From the NCBI RefSeq assembly GCF_963665995.1, contig NZ_OY762512.1:124001-188000 (forward strand): a DNA stretch of 64,000 bases, written 5' to 3'. The notes under the pieces are model-generated. The model saw only the letters and a list, made by a program, of their open reading frames with translations, was not told the DNA's origin and searched no databases. This DNA is from Pleurocapsa sp. FMAR1 (GTDB lineage Bacteria > Cyanobacteriota > Cyanobacteriia > Cyanobacteriales > Xenococcaceae). Both the position numbers and the translations under genes were made by a program. Shown here piece after piece: positions 49,048 through 59,608 of the stretch; positions within the stretch are counted from its first letter, which is position 1; each line of letters starts with the position of its first letter.

Positions 49048-50763
49048 TTATGTAGCGGTTATTTCGTTAATAATCTGCTCTATTTCCAGAACAGCTTTTC
49101 CAGGTTCTGCATCATTTGTTATTAATTGCTCCATTTGCGAAACTTGATTACCGATAGCATCTAGAGCATCTTGTAATGGCTGTAGCTCTTGCTGATAAAA
49201 ATCAATCTGAGACTGTATCTGAACTACATCAAAATTTAATTTACGCCAAGTGTCTTGCTGTTGAACGAAGGCTGACTCTAATTCGCTTTTTTCTGTCTGC
49301 TGCTTGTTTAATTTAGCTTCAAGGCTTTTGATATTCTCTTGGACTTGAGCTACTTCTTGAGCTAGTTCTTGCTGCTGTTGCTGTAGCTTTTGAGATTGTT
49401 TCTCCAATCCCTGTTTGATAGGTGTCAAATCAATATCCTCAATCGCCGATTCCAGGTCAAAATCAATTATGCCCTGACGACGTTTAAGGACTCTTGAATG
49501 TTGTAACAAAAAATTATATCTTTCCTTAAGCGATCGACGTTGACCAACTAGAGTTTGATCTAACATCTTTTTAGCCTCAAGCTCATCTGCTAATTCTTGC
49601 TCTAAAGTAAAACGCTCAAATTCTGCCATGTTCGCAATTTTAGCTTCTAGCTCTTCCACGGCTTTACATTGCCACCCTAGTTCCTCTTCCTGATCGTTGA
49701 CAAATAGAGCCACCTTCTCCAAATCTTTTTTCAAGTTGGCTACCATCTCCTCTAAATTTGGTAGAGGCATATTCTCTAGCTCTTTGATGCTCACTTTTTG
49801 CTCTGCATTAGAGTCAGATTCAGAGCCAGCCAGCATCGATATCATACTGTTTTGAGCATCTGATTGAACATTGAGAAACTGCGTTAACTCTTGTTTAGCC
49901 TCTAATGATTTTTGTTCGATACCTAATTGTCTCCCTATTTCGGCGATCGAAGCTATTAAAGGCTGTATTTTTTGATTTTTCGCCGCTAGTTCCGTATCAG
50001 TAAGTTTTAATTCTTGACGTTTTATTTGCAAATCCTGAGAATATTGTGTCAGATTTTGCCAGTGAGGTTGCAAAATCTCTTGTTGATTTTCAACTGCTTC
50101 AGCAGCTAAATCAAGCTTACTTTTAAAAGATTTACTGGAGTCTATGACCATAGCTAAGACAGACAAATTTTCCTTGATTGTCGCAGCCTGAGATTCATTT
50201 AATACTTTAGATTCTTTTAACTGCTCATCTAAATTTTGCTGTTGTCCCCGTAACTGTTGCCAAGCACCCTGAAGTTCTGTGCTTTTTGTTGCAAATTCGG
50301 CTCTAGCTTTTTCTGTTTCTGCTTTAGCTACTGCGATTTCTTCTCTCTGCTGTTCAAATTGCTCAAACTCTTCTTCCATATGTTCGACTTGCTCAAGACG
50401 AGTTTCCATCTCAATTTGTCGTATACTTAATTCTTCACTTTGTCTTTCTAGTGACTCTTTCCACTGTTCAATTTCTTGTTCTTGATCCTTGGTCTTTTCC
50501 AAAAGACGAGAAAAGTTCTTTAAAATACCAACAATTTTGGGAGAAGCTAATTCCATATTACCCTGTATCTGACGGTTAACACCTAGGTTAACGGCAACTA
50601 AAGCACCATCGCCAAAATCACTAGCATCGTTAATCGCAATAGATTCATTGCCGACAACACTCCAACTTTCATCGTTACGTTGACAAGCTATGAGCTTTAG
50701 CTTAGTGTCGGTACCGCCCATAAATCCCTTACTTTGTTTTTGTACTTCTGCCAGATATAGCAC
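49048..50763 (-). CDS. hmpF: pilus motility taxis protein HmpF
   Basis: The 571-residue protein begins MLYLAEVQKQSKGFMGGTDT, the characteristic N-terminal domain of HmpF (about residues 1-85), and continues as a very long coiled coil rich in Glu, Gln, Leu and Lys (about 90-560). HmpF promotes type IV pilus extension and directional motility in filamentous and unicellular cyanobacteria. It is divergent from a CheY-CheW-MCP operon that starts 860 bp away, consistent with the Hmp/Pil chemotaxis-like cluster. Confidence 0.88.
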   Translation of the reverse strand: MLYLAEVQKQSKGFMGGTDTKLKLIACQRNDESWSVVGNESIAINDASDFGDGALVAVNLGVNRQIQGNMELASPKIVGILKNFSRLLEKTKDQEQEIEQWKESLERQSEELSIRQIEMETRLEQVEHMEEEFEQFEQQREEIAVAKAETEKARAEFATKSTELQGAWQQLRGQQQNLDEQLKESKVLNESQAATIKENLSVLAMVIDSSKSFKSKLDLAAEAVENQQEILQPHWQNLTQYSQDLQIKRQELKLTDTELAAKNQKIQPLIASIAEIGRQLGIEQKSLEAKQELTQFLNVQSDAQNSMISMLAGSESDSNAEQKVSIKELENMPLPNLEEMVANLKKDLEKVALFVNDQEEELGWQCKAVEELEAKIANMAEFERFTLEQELADELEAKKMLDQTLVGQRRSLKERYNFLLQHSRVLKRRQGIIDFDLESAIEDIDLTPIKQGLEKQSQKLQQQQQELAQEVAQVQENIKSLEAKLNKQQTEKSELESAFVQQQDTWRKLNFDVVQIQSQIDFYQQELQPLQDALDAIGNQVSQMEQLITNDAEPGKAVLEIEQIINEITAT

Positions 50764-51626
50764 TATGCGCCTTCCTCTTGATTTTTTCTGTGCTGAAACT
50801 CAGAAAAATTAAGCTTTTCTAGTTTACTGTCGATTTATTGAAACATCCAGATTAGAATCTAATTTAATCTAATAGAGTTAGTGATTAATCAATTTTAATT
50901 TCCTTAGCATAACCAGCATTAGAATAGGTTGCCAATACTTTTGCTCGAATATCGCTCTTAAGTTAAATTGCCAAACATTAAATACCATAACTATAAGTAT
51001 CAATTAAGTTCGTCCGTTAATTGACTAGAGTTTACACATCTAGTTTTATTTGTTACGTAATTTCAACTAGATTTATCTTACAAATAAAGCAACGTTATTT
51101 TAAAAGACAAAAAAGCAATATATATTTATTAAAATGCCTTAAACCTGAGCAATCTTTAATTAAAACTCAAAATTTGACCGCGGAAGGCGGTCAGCGCAGG
51201 CACCGCCTTTTCAAGGCGGTGTACCGCTGACTTTATTGGTAATTTCCTGCCAACAAATTGTTTAAAACTTAATTAATTAAAATACAAACCCGATCTAGTT
51301 TATGTTGCTCGTGACGTGGCGATTGGTTGAAAAGTAGAGTATATTCTGAAGCAAAGAAGTTAGTAGTCTACTTTTTATTGATCAATTCGCTTTACTCGAT
51401 TAAAAAAATCTTGTAGATTGAACCAAAGCTTAATCTCTGCTCAACTTATTAATTTTGCTCGGTTGAATGTAGCTTTAATAAAATGGAGGAATATATGTGG
51501 TGAGTAAGTTATTCTCTTATAGGGTAATTACCAATTAGTAAATTAGGCAAAAAGTTTGATTTTCCTATATTTAATAAACTACCAAGTAGATTTAAACTTG
51601 AATGTGACTTTTGTAGATAGCGTGTT
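50764..51626. other. 863-bp spacer between hmpF and the chemotaxis operon
   Basis: AT-rich and without a supported gene. In related clusters a PatA-type regulator gene often precedes the CheY gene; none is present here. It contains the GC-rich palindrome at 51176-51231. Promoters for both divergent units must lie here. Confidence 0.6.
51176..51231. repeat. GC-rich double hairpin
   Basis: GACCGC-GGAAG-GCGGTC (51176-51192) is followed, sharing bases, by a long imperfect hairpin (51190-51231): GTCAGCG and CACCGCCTT pair with AAGGCGGTG and CGCTGAC around a TTC loop. GC content contrasts sharply with the flanks. Confidence 0.75.
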
Positions 51627-51992
51627 ATGAGCAAAGTTCTAATCGTAGAAGATAGTTTGGCACAAAGACAAATGATTTCCGATCTTTTAAAAGGTAGCGG
51701 TTTGAAGGTGACTGTTGCTTGTGATGGAGTAGAAGCTTTGGAGCATTTGGAATCATTTAATCCTGACATAGTTGTTATGGATATTGTTATGCCTAGAATG
51801 AATGGCTATGAGCTATGCCGCCGTTTAAAATCAGATCCCAAAACACAGAATGTTCCAGTAGTTATGTGTTCTTCTAAAGGAGAGGAATTTGATCGCTACT
51901 GGGGGATGAAGCAAGGCGCAGATGCTTATATTGCCAAACCTTTTCAGCCAGTTGAATTAATTGGCACCGTCAAACAACTGCTACGGGCTTAA
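51627..51992 (+). CDS. CheY-like response regulator (PilH/HmpB type)
   Basis: A 121-residue stand-alone receiver domain. The acidic site is the E-D pair in VLIVEDS (residues 8-9), the phospho-acceptor Asp lies in VVMDIVMPRMNGYELC (about residue 51), Ser in CSSKG, and the conserved Lys in IAKPFQP. It is the first gene of an operon with CheW (62 bp downstream) and an MCP and would carry phosphoryl signals to the pilus motor. The histidine kinase is not in the window. Confidence 0.93.
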   Translation: MSKVLIVEDSLAQRQMISDLLKGSGLKVTVACDGVEALEHLESFNPDIVVMDIVMPRMNGYELCRRLKSDPKTQNVPVVMCSSKGEEFDRYWGMKQGADAYIAKPFQPVELIGTVKQLLRA

Positions 51993-52054
51993 GATTACCA
52001 TTTATATTTAATAATATAGTTAGCAGTGGTTGAGTAGTACATAAAAAAGAAATT

Positions 52055-52582
52055 ATGGTTAGTAATTCAGAACCGTATACGGATGATCTAGATTTATCTT
52101 TAGATATACAGCCCTTAGAAAATCCAGAGGGTGAATTACATCTTCGTTTCTATCTGCCATCAGGAGAAGCTTGCGCTTTTCCCGCTACAGGTATTGCTGA
52201 GGTGATGCAGCAAACCCCCGACCAGATTGCGCCGATTCCTAATGCGTCGCCCTTATTGTTGGGGACGATCAACTTGAGAGGAAGAGTAATTTGGGTAGCA
52301 GATCTTGGTCAGTTTTTAGGAGATCAGGCTGTGCTTAAAACAGATCGACCGACAATTCCTGTAATTGCGATCGAAGATCAAGAGCAAATACTAGGTTTAG
52401 CCATAAATAGTATTGGAAATATGGATTGGTTGAACGTGGAACAACTAAAAATTAATTATCCTCTATCAGATACTATGGCTCCTTTTGTTCAGGCTCAATG
52501 GCAGCCAGAAGATGAAAGTGGTGTAGTCGTGAATTTATTAGATTCAGCAAAAATCTTGCGTTCGGCACGATGGGCAACCTAA
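52055..52582 (+). CDS. CheW-like adaptor (PilI/HmpC type)
   Basis: The 175-residue protein has a CheW domain (about residues 28-170; LHLRFYLPSGEACAFPATGI, then LLLGTINLRGRVIWVADLGQFL). CheW links the receptor to the CheA kinase. The N-terminal 27 residues are acidic and probably disordered. It lies between the CheY and MCP genes in one operon. Confidence 0.92.
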   Translation: MVSNSEPYTDDLDLSLDIQPLENPEGELHLRFYLPSGEACAFPATGIAEVMQQTPDQIAPIPNASPLLLGTINLRGRVIWVADLGQFLGDQAVLKTDRPTIPVIAIEDQEQILGLAINSIGNMDWLNVEQLKINYPLSDTMAPFVQAQWQPEDESGVVVNLLDSAKILRSARWAT

Positions 52583-52784
52583 GAATATACTGCGCATGAT
52601 TAATTAATGCGTGGGTTTAAACTTATACTTATTGGGCAATATTAATTAAAGAAAACATCATTATTTATTTTAACTTTCTTATTTTCTTATAAAAATTGAC
52701 TGTCATTGACAAGTCTAAATTTTAAAGCAATATCATTCGTCAGCGCAAGTAATAAATAACTTAGATTAATTTGGCAAGAAGCAC

Positions 52785-55367
52785 ATGGCATCAGGAACTA
52801 ACTATTCACAAGAATACGAACAAGCAGAAAAGGCTTATTTAGAAAGTAATTTTGCTCAAGCAGCAGAAATAATCAATCATTTAGCTGAAGAATTTCCCAA
52901 CGATCCTAATGTCTTGTTGCTGCGAGGTCATATTTATTGTTATGGATTTCAAAACTACGATCTGGCTATAAGACAATATGAAAATGTATTAGAATCAAGC
53001 GCACAAAAAGATTTGCTTGATTTTGCCCGTAGTGGAATTGAACAGGCAGAGCAGCTACAGCAGCAGTTGGGTGAGCCACAATTAGCTTTCGATCAAACTA
53101 ATTTTGCCCAGACACAAATGCTGAATGTAGGGCAGATTGACGAAGTAGAAGATTCAGTAGAAATTGATTTTCCTGACGACGAAGAATTTGCCAAAAGCTT
53201 TGGTGACGATGATTTTGATTTTGACCAAGAATACGATTTGAAATTAGATGATGGTGCAGAATCAGATATTAAGCATAATTTTATTCCTGAGGGTGATAAC
53301 TCTTACGGAAATTCTTTTGCAGAGTCAGGGTTGGAAGATGCTGAGGATTTGACATCAATTGATGATGATACTAGTTTGAGCAATCCTTTTACGCCATTTG
53401 AATCAGAGCCATCTCCAGAGTCTCAAGATTTTCCCTCATCGCCAGTACAACCAGGAATTCAGACTAGATCTACCTTTATGATAGATTCTGATGATGATGA
53501 TTCACTTCCTGATTATACTGAAGAAGACTTTGCGATCGCCAATCAAAAGGAATATGAAAATGATTATGATGACAGTTCTGAATTAGAAATTGATACGGTT
53601 TTAACTGAACCATTCTCTATGGATGGCAGTCAAGAATATGGAATAGAAATGCCTGATGTTTCCGAGCACGAGGGCTTAGATTATCAAGATGAACTGGAAT
53701 TTGATGAAATTGACAGTAGCTTTTTTGACCTGGAAGAATTGGAACAAGGTTTGCCTGATACTGGTTTATTTAATGTTGCCGAAGAACCAAGCAGCATTAG
53801 CGCGAATTTATCTAACGATTTAGCTTCAGAAACAGATGCTATTGGTATCGATGAAGTTGCTATTAGTGAAATAGGAGTGGAAACAAATGCTTCAACCTCT
53901 TTGACAGCAGATAAAGTAGAAGTTCAGCAAGGAGCTTTAGCTGGGTTTATTAATGCGCCGATTCAGAAAAAACAGTTGATTACGGCTGGAGTTACAGGAG
54001 TAGTTTCGGCGATCGCCGTTTTATTAATCGGCACAGCGGGTTCGGCTATTATCAATCCCAACCCTGATGAACCCCTTGAGGGTGCTAGAAATAGCCTGCT
54101 TTTAAGTTTAATTGCTGGGGTTACCAGTTTTGGCACAGCAGCCGCTTTGGGTAAAATTACCGCTAAACACGTAACCAGAGCTAGTCATAATTTACAGGCT
54201 CAGTTTGATGATGTCTATCAAGGAAATCTCAACGCCAAAGCGACGGTATATGCTCAAGATGAATTTGGGCAGCTAGCCAGTGGTTTTAACCGCATGACTG
54301 GGGTTATTTTGACCACCACCCAAGAAGCCCAAAGAAGAGCCGAAGAAACTGAGCAGGCAAAAGAAGACCTCCAACGTCAGGTAATCCGTCTTCTAGATGA
54401 TGTAGAGGGCGCAGCTAGAGGAGATTTGACCGTACAGGCTACCGTAACTGCCGACGTATTGGGCGCAGTGGCTGATGCTTTTAACTTAACCATTCAAAGT
54501 CTAAGAGAAATTGTCCGTCAGGTAAAAGAAGCAGCAGAACAGGTAAATAAAGGTTCTACCGATAGTGAACTGTTTGCCCGTAATCAATCGAGTGAAGCAT
54601 TACGGATGGCAGAAGAGCTTGCTGTTACCTTAAATTCGGTGCAGATGATGACCGAATCTATTGAAAGGGTGGCAGACAATGCTCGTGAGGCAGAAGAAGT
54701 TGCCCGCTCATCTTCTGTAACTGCCCTCAAAGGCGGTAAAGCGGTAGAAAGAACAGTATCGGGAATCTTTCAGATTAGAGAAACAGTATCAGAAACAGCC
54801 CGTAAGGTAAAACGTTTAGCCGAAGCATCCCAAGAAATCTCGAAAATTGTTCTGTTGATTTCGCAAATTGCTGAAAGAACTAATCAGCTTGCACTTAATG
54901 CCTCAATTCAGGCAGCAAAAGCAGGGGAAGCAGGTCGTGGTTTTGCGGTAGTTGCCGATGAGGTAAGGCAATTAGCAGATAGATCGGGTAAATCTCTCAA
55001 AGAGATTGAGCAAATTGTACTGCAAATTCAAAGTGAAACGGGGTCGGTAATGACCGCCATGGAAGAAGGTATTCAAGAGGTAATTGACGTAACAGAAAGA
55101 GCAGAACAGGCAAAAACTGCCCTAGAGGATATTATTCAAGTATCTAATCGCATTGATACTCTGGTGCGATCGATTACAGCCGATACTGTCGAACAAAAGG
55201 AAAACTCCCGTGCTGTGGCTCAAGTAATGCAGTCTGTAGAGCTAACGGCTCAGGCTACTTCTCAAGAGTCTCAGAGGGTTGGAGGCGCACTCCAAAATCT
55301 TGTGGGTATTGCTCGTGGTTTGCTATCTTCAGTTGAAAGATTCCGCATTGATCGAGGTGATAAGTGA
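52785..55367 (+). CDS. methyl-accepting chemotaxis protein (PilJ/HmpD type)
   Basis: The 860-residue receptor has an N-terminal TPR-like region (about residues 5-110), a long acidic linker (about 115-385), two membrane helices with only a short loop between (about 398-420 and 440-460), HAMP domains (about 465-600), and the signalling domain (about 600-860) with the hairpin tip [20 protein letters not shown]. There is no sizeable periplasmic sensor, so the signal is probably cytosolic or intramembrane. Third gene of the operon. Confidence 0.92.
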   Translation: MASGTNYSQEYEQAEKAYLESNFAQAAEIINHLAEEFPNDPNVLLLRGHIYCYGFQNYDLAIRQYENVLESSAQKDLLDFARSGIEQAEQLQQQLGEPQLAFDQTNFAQTQMLNVGQIDEVEDSVEIDFPDDEEFAKSFGDDDFDFDQEYDLKLDDGAESDIKHNFIPEGDNSYGNSFAESGLEDAEDLTSIDDDTSLSNPFTPFESEPSPESQDFPSSPVQPGIQTRSTFMIDSDDDDSLPDYTEEDFAIANQKEYENDYDDSSELEIDTVLTEPFSMDGSQEYGIEMPDVSEHEGLDYQDELEFDEIDSSFFDLEELEQGLPDTGLFNVAEEPSSISANLSNDLASETDAIGIDEVAISEIGVETNASTSLTADKVEVQQGALAGFINAPIQKKQLITAGVTGVVSAIAVLLIGTAGSAIINPNPDEPLEGARNSLLLSLIAGVTSFGTAAALGKITAKHVTRASHNLQAQFDDVYQGNLNAKATVYAQDEFGQLASGFNRMTGVILTTTQEAQRRAEETEQAKEDLQRQVIRLLDDVEGAARGDLTVQATVTADVLGAVADAFNLTIQSLREIVRQVKEAAEQVNKGSTDSELFARNQSSEALRMAEELAVTLNSVQMMTESIERVADNAREAEEVARSSSVTALKGGKAVERTVSGIFQIRETVSETARKVKRLAEASQEISKIVLLISQIAERTNQLALNASIQAAKAGEAGRGFAVVADEVRQLADRSGKSLKEIEQIVLQIQSETGSVMTAMEEGIQEVIDVTERAEQAKTALEDIIQVSNRIDTLVRSITADTVEQKENSRAVAQVMQSVELTAQATSQESQRVGGALQNLVGIARGLLSSVERFRIDRGDK

Positions 55368-55383
55368 CCTACCTTCACTAAAG

Positions 55384-55437
55384 CTACTTTCTAATTAAGA
55401 CAATTAAACGGTTGAGGTAGCTATAGGCTCTAAGCCT
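55384..55437. repeat. dispersed repeat, copy A
   Basis: A roughly 54-bp sequence, CTACTTTC...AAGACAATTAA-ACGGTTGAGGTAGCT...CTAAGCCT, matches 63402-63453 with small gaps. It fills the spacer between the MCP gene and the convergent binding-protein gene. Confidence 0.65.
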
Positions 55438-57212
55438 CATTTAGTAATTTTTAACTCTTCCAAATTCCAAAAAGCACCGCCTAAAGCCGAATACTCTACA
55501 CCTTTTATCTTATTGCGTATTGCTGCCATAGAATAGGGATTTACCAGACAAATTACAGGTAGTTGTTCTGATACTAGCTGCTGCACTTGGCTATAGGTTG
55601 CTTTGCGTTTTTTTCGATCTAGTTCTCTTGCACCTTCAATATAGAGTCTGGCTATTTCAGATTCCCAGTCAGCTATTTTTCTATCTTTCAAATCTGGAAC
55701 GTTTTGATTAAACAAATGAGAGTTACCATCAACCGCCCATAAGTTATAACCGTTATTAGGCTCGTTGCCACCAGTAAAACCTAATAAAATACAGTCCCAA
55801 TCAAGAGTGTTATCTAGTTTGCCGATTAACACGTTAAAGTTAACGGTTCTAAAGTTAACTTTAATGCCAATGGTAGCCAAGTCTTCTTCGATCTGATTAC
55901 CCATCGCCTCGCGGATAGTATTGCCTGTATTGGTGTTCAGAGTAAAGCTAACGCGATCGCCTTTTTGGTCAAATAACTGACCCTGCTTGTTGTATTTAAA
56001 TCCTGCTTCTAACAGTAACTGTTTGGCTTTTTCAGGATTGTAGGGATATCCTTCAATGCTTGCATCATAAAAGGGAGACTGCTTGGGCATAAAGGAATTT
56101 TGTGGCGCACCTAAGCCGCGAAAGATATTCTTGATCATGCGATCGCGGTTAATTCCATAGGATACGGCTTGCCTAAAATTAACGTTGTTAAACCAGTCTG
56201 ATTTATTAGGACTGATTACAGGTTTGCCATTTTTTTTGCCTTGATTGAGGTTAAAGGCGATAAAGGTCATGCTGTAAACTTCTCCGCCTTCTTCAATTCT
56301 AAAGTTTCCTTTCTTCTCTTCTTTTTTAAGCAGGGAAAAATATTCAGGTGAAACGCTCAGAGAATCTAAACTTCCAGAGCGAAACTGCACCAAAGAAGTA
56401 TCTGTAGATTCAACAATTTCCCAAATAACACGCTTGATATAAGGGAGAGGTTCGTTGACGACCTCTTTTTTCCAATAATTAGGATTTGCTTCAAAAACTA
56501 GTCTTTCGGAGGTAGCGTAGCTTTTTAGCTTGTAAGCACTACTAGCAACAATATTTTCTGGAGGAGTATCCAACGACCAAGTAGAAAGAAACTTTAAATT
56601 CCCATCTTTGCCCTTTTGCTCGACAGTTTCTCGCAAGATATGAGCGGGATATATAGATGCTCCAGTTACTTCTAGAAATGGGGCGAATGGTTCGGGGATA
56701 GTAAACTTGACCTGAAGATCATTAATCTTGATAATTTCAGGAAAACCTTCGCTTTGCCCAATTTTCAAGATATCTCTCATACCTGTAGGAATATCTGGAT
56801 TGAGATAAATCTGATTATAGGTAAAAACTACATCATCTGCGGTTAATGGATAACCGTCAGACCATTGAAGATTTGGTCTTAGAGTATAGACAATTTCGAG
56901 ATTATCGTCGGAAATTGACCACGATTTAGCCAACGCTGGTTTTACTTCCCCTGTGATGGGATTTTGGGTAGTCAAGCCATCGAATAGCATTCCTCCCACA
57001 CTGCTACTAGTTTCATCAGTGGCGATTACAGGATTAAAGGTTTTGGGGTCGCTGAGAATTGTCATGACTAGTTCGGGTGGTTGATTAGGGTTGGCAGTCA
57101 ATGCAGCAGGGTTACAGGCGGTTAAGGGAATTAATAGCACCGTAACCCAAATTAAGATCAGACATTTAGTGACCAATGTGCGGAGAGAATTTAGTAAACC
57201 CAAAACCAACAA
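55437..57212 (-). CDS. peptide ABC transporter substrate-binding lipoprotein (family 5)
   Basis: A 591-residue SBP family 5 protein. The start is TTG with AAGGGA just upstream. The N-terminus is a lipoprotein signal with lipobox LTAC (about residues 30-33), followed by VMTILSDPKTFNPV, TLRPNLQWSDGYPLTADDVVFTY and WEIVESTD, the family's recognisable blocks. It binds peptides, nickel or related ligands outside the inner membrane. No permease or ATPase genes adjoin it; the fused ATPase at 22038 is a plausible partner. Confidence 0.9.
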   Translation of the reverse strand: MLVLGLLNSLRTLVTKCLILIWVTVLLIPLTACNPAALTANPNQPPELVMTILSDPKTFNPVIATDETSSSVGGMLFDGLTTQNPITGEVKPALAKSWSISDDNLEIVYTLRPNLQWSDGYPLTADDVVFTYNQIYLNPDIPTGMRDILKIGQSEGFPEIIKINDLQVKFTIPEPFAPFLEVTGASIYPAHILRETVEQKGKDGNLKFLSTWSLDTPPENIVASSAYKLKSYATSERLVFEANPNYWKKEVVNEPLPYIKRVIWEIVESTDTSLVQFRSGSLDSLSVSPEYFSLLKKEEKKGNFRIEEGGEVYSMTFIAFNLNQGKKNGKPVISPNKSDWFNNVNFRQAVSYGINRDRMIKNIFRGLGAPQNSFMPKQSPFYDASIEGYPYNPEKAKQLLLEAGFKYNKQGQLFDQKGDRVSFTLNTNTGNTIREAMGNQIEEDLATIGIKVNFRTVNFNVLIGKLDNTLDWDCILLGFTGGNEPNNGYNLWAVDGNSHLFNQNVPDLKDRKIADWESEIARLYIEGARELDRKKRKATYSQVQQLVSEQLPVICLVNPYSMAAIRNKIKGVEYSALGGAFWNLEELKITK

Positions 57213-57365
57213 TTTCCCTTACTCAGTTTTATGACACATTATATTTGTTACTTTCAATTTGAGGTGCCAATTTGATGGCGATCGCCGTCTGTCGTAGATT
57301 TGAAATGAAGTCTCAGACAAATTTATTCCAGGCTAAATTAAAGATGTACAATCATTTTTTATAAA

Positions 57366-57623
57366 TTGATTACCAAATTGCCTCATCATTTAACAAATCT
57401 TTCAGAGAATGGCAGAGTTTTAATTCCTGCCGAAATCAGAAAATCACTCAATCTTCAGGCGGGCGATCGATTAGTCATGACCGTTATTGATGGTGAGATT
57501 CGGTTAGTGCCTCAGTTTGAAGTCATTAAACGCGCTCAAGATATCATTGCCAAGTATGTTGACTCTAAGCGATCGCAACATCTTTCTACTTGTTTCTCCT
57601 ATGTCTTATCTAACTTCAGGTAA
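57366..57623 (+). CDS. AbrB/MazE-type antitoxin, truncated orphan
   Basis: An 85-residue protein starting at TTG (ITKLPHHLTNLSENGRVLIP), with the swapped-hairpin DNA-binding domain (VLIPAEIRKSLNLQAGDRL, about residues 18-36). After KYVDSKRS at about residue 69 the usual antitoxin tail (ERRxEA-type toxin-binding end) is replaced by HLSTCFSYVLSNFR. No PIN-domain toxin gene follows; the gene runs 25 bp into the 3' end of convergent speA. It is probably a relic of a VapBC-like module. Confidence 0.7.
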   Translation: MITKLPHHLTNLSENGRVLIPAEIRKSLNLQAGDRLVMTVIDGEIRLVPQFEVIKRAQDIIAKYVDSKRSQHLSTCFSYVLSNFR

Positions 57624-59608
57624 GTATAGTTATTAAGGCTACTAGAATAATTTTCCAACAGCTTTCTCGCCTCTGGCAAAGTTATACTTTTGCTTTGCAA
57701 AGCTGCTTCAGTACGACAGCGCATAGTTTCTAATAAATCTTTACTTTCATACTGCACGTAGCTTAAGACTTCTTTGATACTGTCCCCTTGAACCACAGAA
57801 TCTACTTGATAGCCATCAGGGGTAATTTTAATATGTACTATATTTGTATTGCCAAAAAGGTTGTGCAGATTACCCATAATTTCTTGATATGCACCAACTA
57901 AAAACATCCCTAAATAATAAGGAGTTGAAGCTGAATGAGAATTATCTAGAGGGTGCAACTCTAAAACATTTTTAACATCTTTGCGATTAATAAACCGATC
58001 GATCTTGCCATCACTATCACAGGTAATATCAGCTATAATCCCTTTGGCGGTTGGTTTTTCATCTAAGCGATGAATGGGCATAATCGGGAAAAGTTGGCTA
58101 ATTGCCCAGGCATCGGGGGCAGATTGAAAAATAGACAAATTGACGTAATAAATAGCTGACATGATCTGTGACAAATCTGCTAAATCATCTGATACATAAT
58201 CACAGTTATTGACAATTGCTGCAATCTTGTCACAGCAAGACCAAAATAGCTCTTCTACTTTAGCTCGATCGCCTAAACTCAAATAACCAAAGTTAAAAAG
58301 GCTCAAAGCTTCTTGCTTAAATTGAATAGCATCGTTATAGCTTTCTTGGAAGTTTGTTTCGTCAATAGATTGATAAGTTTCCCAGAAATTGCGAATAATC
58401 AAGGGTGCGTTAGATTTTGGCGCACAAATCTTAGGAGACGACACGCTACTTGTTCCTAATACATCAAAGATTAGCACCGACTGATGGGCTGCGATCGCTC
58501 TACCACTTTCACTCACCAAAGTTGGCACGGCTATATTACCCTGATCGCAAGCATCTTTTACCTGTGCCACAATATCGTTAGCATAATTTTGCATATTGTA
58601 GTTTTTAGAGGCAGCAAAATTAGTTTTCGAGCCATCATAGTCTACTGCTAATCCGCCACCCACGTTGAGATAGCGCATATTTGCCCCTAGCTTGACAAGC
58701 TGTACATAGATCTGGCTAGCTTCGCGGATAGCGTTTTTAATCACCCTAATAGCAGAGATTTGAGAACCAATATGGAAATGCAGCAGTTGCAAACAATCTA
58801 AGCGATTTAAAGTTTCTAATCGCCTGACTACCTGAAGAATTTCGGCGATCGTTAAACCAAACTTGGCGCGATCGCCTGTAGAATCACCCCATCTACCTAT
58901 GCCCTTAGAGTCTAGCTTGGCACGAACTCCCAAGACAGGCTTGATATCTAACTCTTGACTAATGGCTAAAATCAAATCGAGTTCTTGCGCCTGTTCAATG
59001 ATAATTATCGGTTTTTGCCCTAGCTTGGTTGCGAGCAAGGCAGTTTCAATGTATTCTCTGTCTTTGTAACCATTACACATTAACAATGGTTGAGTAGCAG
59101 CTTTTTCTGTGTGTAAACACGCCAAAGCAATCATTAGTTCTGGTTTTGAGCCAGCTTCTAAGCCAAACTGATAGGATTTGCCGTAATGCACCAAAGCCTC
59201 AATAAAATGGCGGTTTTGATTGCATTTAATCGGAAAGACTCCCTGATATTTACCAGAGTAATTATATCTGGCGATCGCATCTTCCATGCAGCCTTGTAGC
59301 CTTGCCATTCTATCTGCCAAGATGTCGGGAAAACGGATCAGCAACGGCAAACTAATATTGCGTTTTTTCAAAGATTCAATTAGTTGAGCTAAATCTATTT
59401 GGCTATCTTGCTTGTCCAGAAGCGACACCGTGACGTTTCCTGCTTGGTTTATGCCAAAATATGGTTCTCCCCAACCTTCAATGTTATATAGTTTGGCACT
59501 GTCTGCAACTGTCCAATCTACTTCACTTTTAGATACTAAACAGGAATCTACAACAGTATTTTGTGGCTGTGGCAATTGAAAATTAGATTCAGATTGGCTA
59601 TCAAGCAT
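57599..59608 (-). CDS. speA: biosynthetic arginine decarboxylase
   Basis: SpeA decarboxylates arginine to agmatine, the first step toward putrescine/spermidine. The 669 residues are normal for the PLP-dependent fold III family. The PLP Lys lies in GVFPIKCNQNRHFIEA, the glycine-rich phosphate site in YLNVGGGLAVDYDGS, and LLHFHIGSQ and the C-terminal HIKITPDGYQVDSVVQGD are typical. Full length; 3' end overlaps the antitoxin relic. Confidence 0.96.
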   Translation of the reverse strand: MLDSQSESNFQLPQPQNTVVDSCLVSKSEVDWTVADSAKLYNIEGWGEPYFGINQAGNVTVSLLDKQDSQIDLAQLIESLKKRNISLPLLIRFPDILADRMARLQGCMEDAIARYNYSGKYQGVFPIKCNQNRHFIEALVHYGKSYQFGLEAGSKPELMIALACLHTEKAATQPLLMCNGYKDREYIETALLATKLGQKPIIIIEQAQELDLILAISQELDIKPVLGVRAKLDSKGIGRWGDSTGDRAKFGLTIAEILQVVRRLETLNRLDCLQLLHFHIGSQISAIRVIKNAIREASQIYVQLVKLGANMRYLNVGGGLAVDYDGSKTNFAASKNYNMQNYANDIVAQVKDACDQGNIAVPTLVSESGRAIAAHQSVLIFDVLGTSSVSSPKICAPKSNAPLIIRNFWETYQSIDETNFQESYNDAIQFKQEALSLFNFGYLSLGDRAKVEELFWSCCDKIAAIVNNCDYVSDDLADLSQIMSAIYYVNLSIFQSAPDAWAISQLFPIMPIHRLDEKPTAKGIIADITCDSDGKIDRFINRKDVKNVLELHPLDNSHSASTPYYLGMFLVGAYQEIMGNLHNLFGNTNIVHIKITPDGYQVDSVVQGDSIKEVLSYVQYESKDLLETMRCRTEAALQSKSITLPEARKLLENYSSSLNNYTYLKLDKT

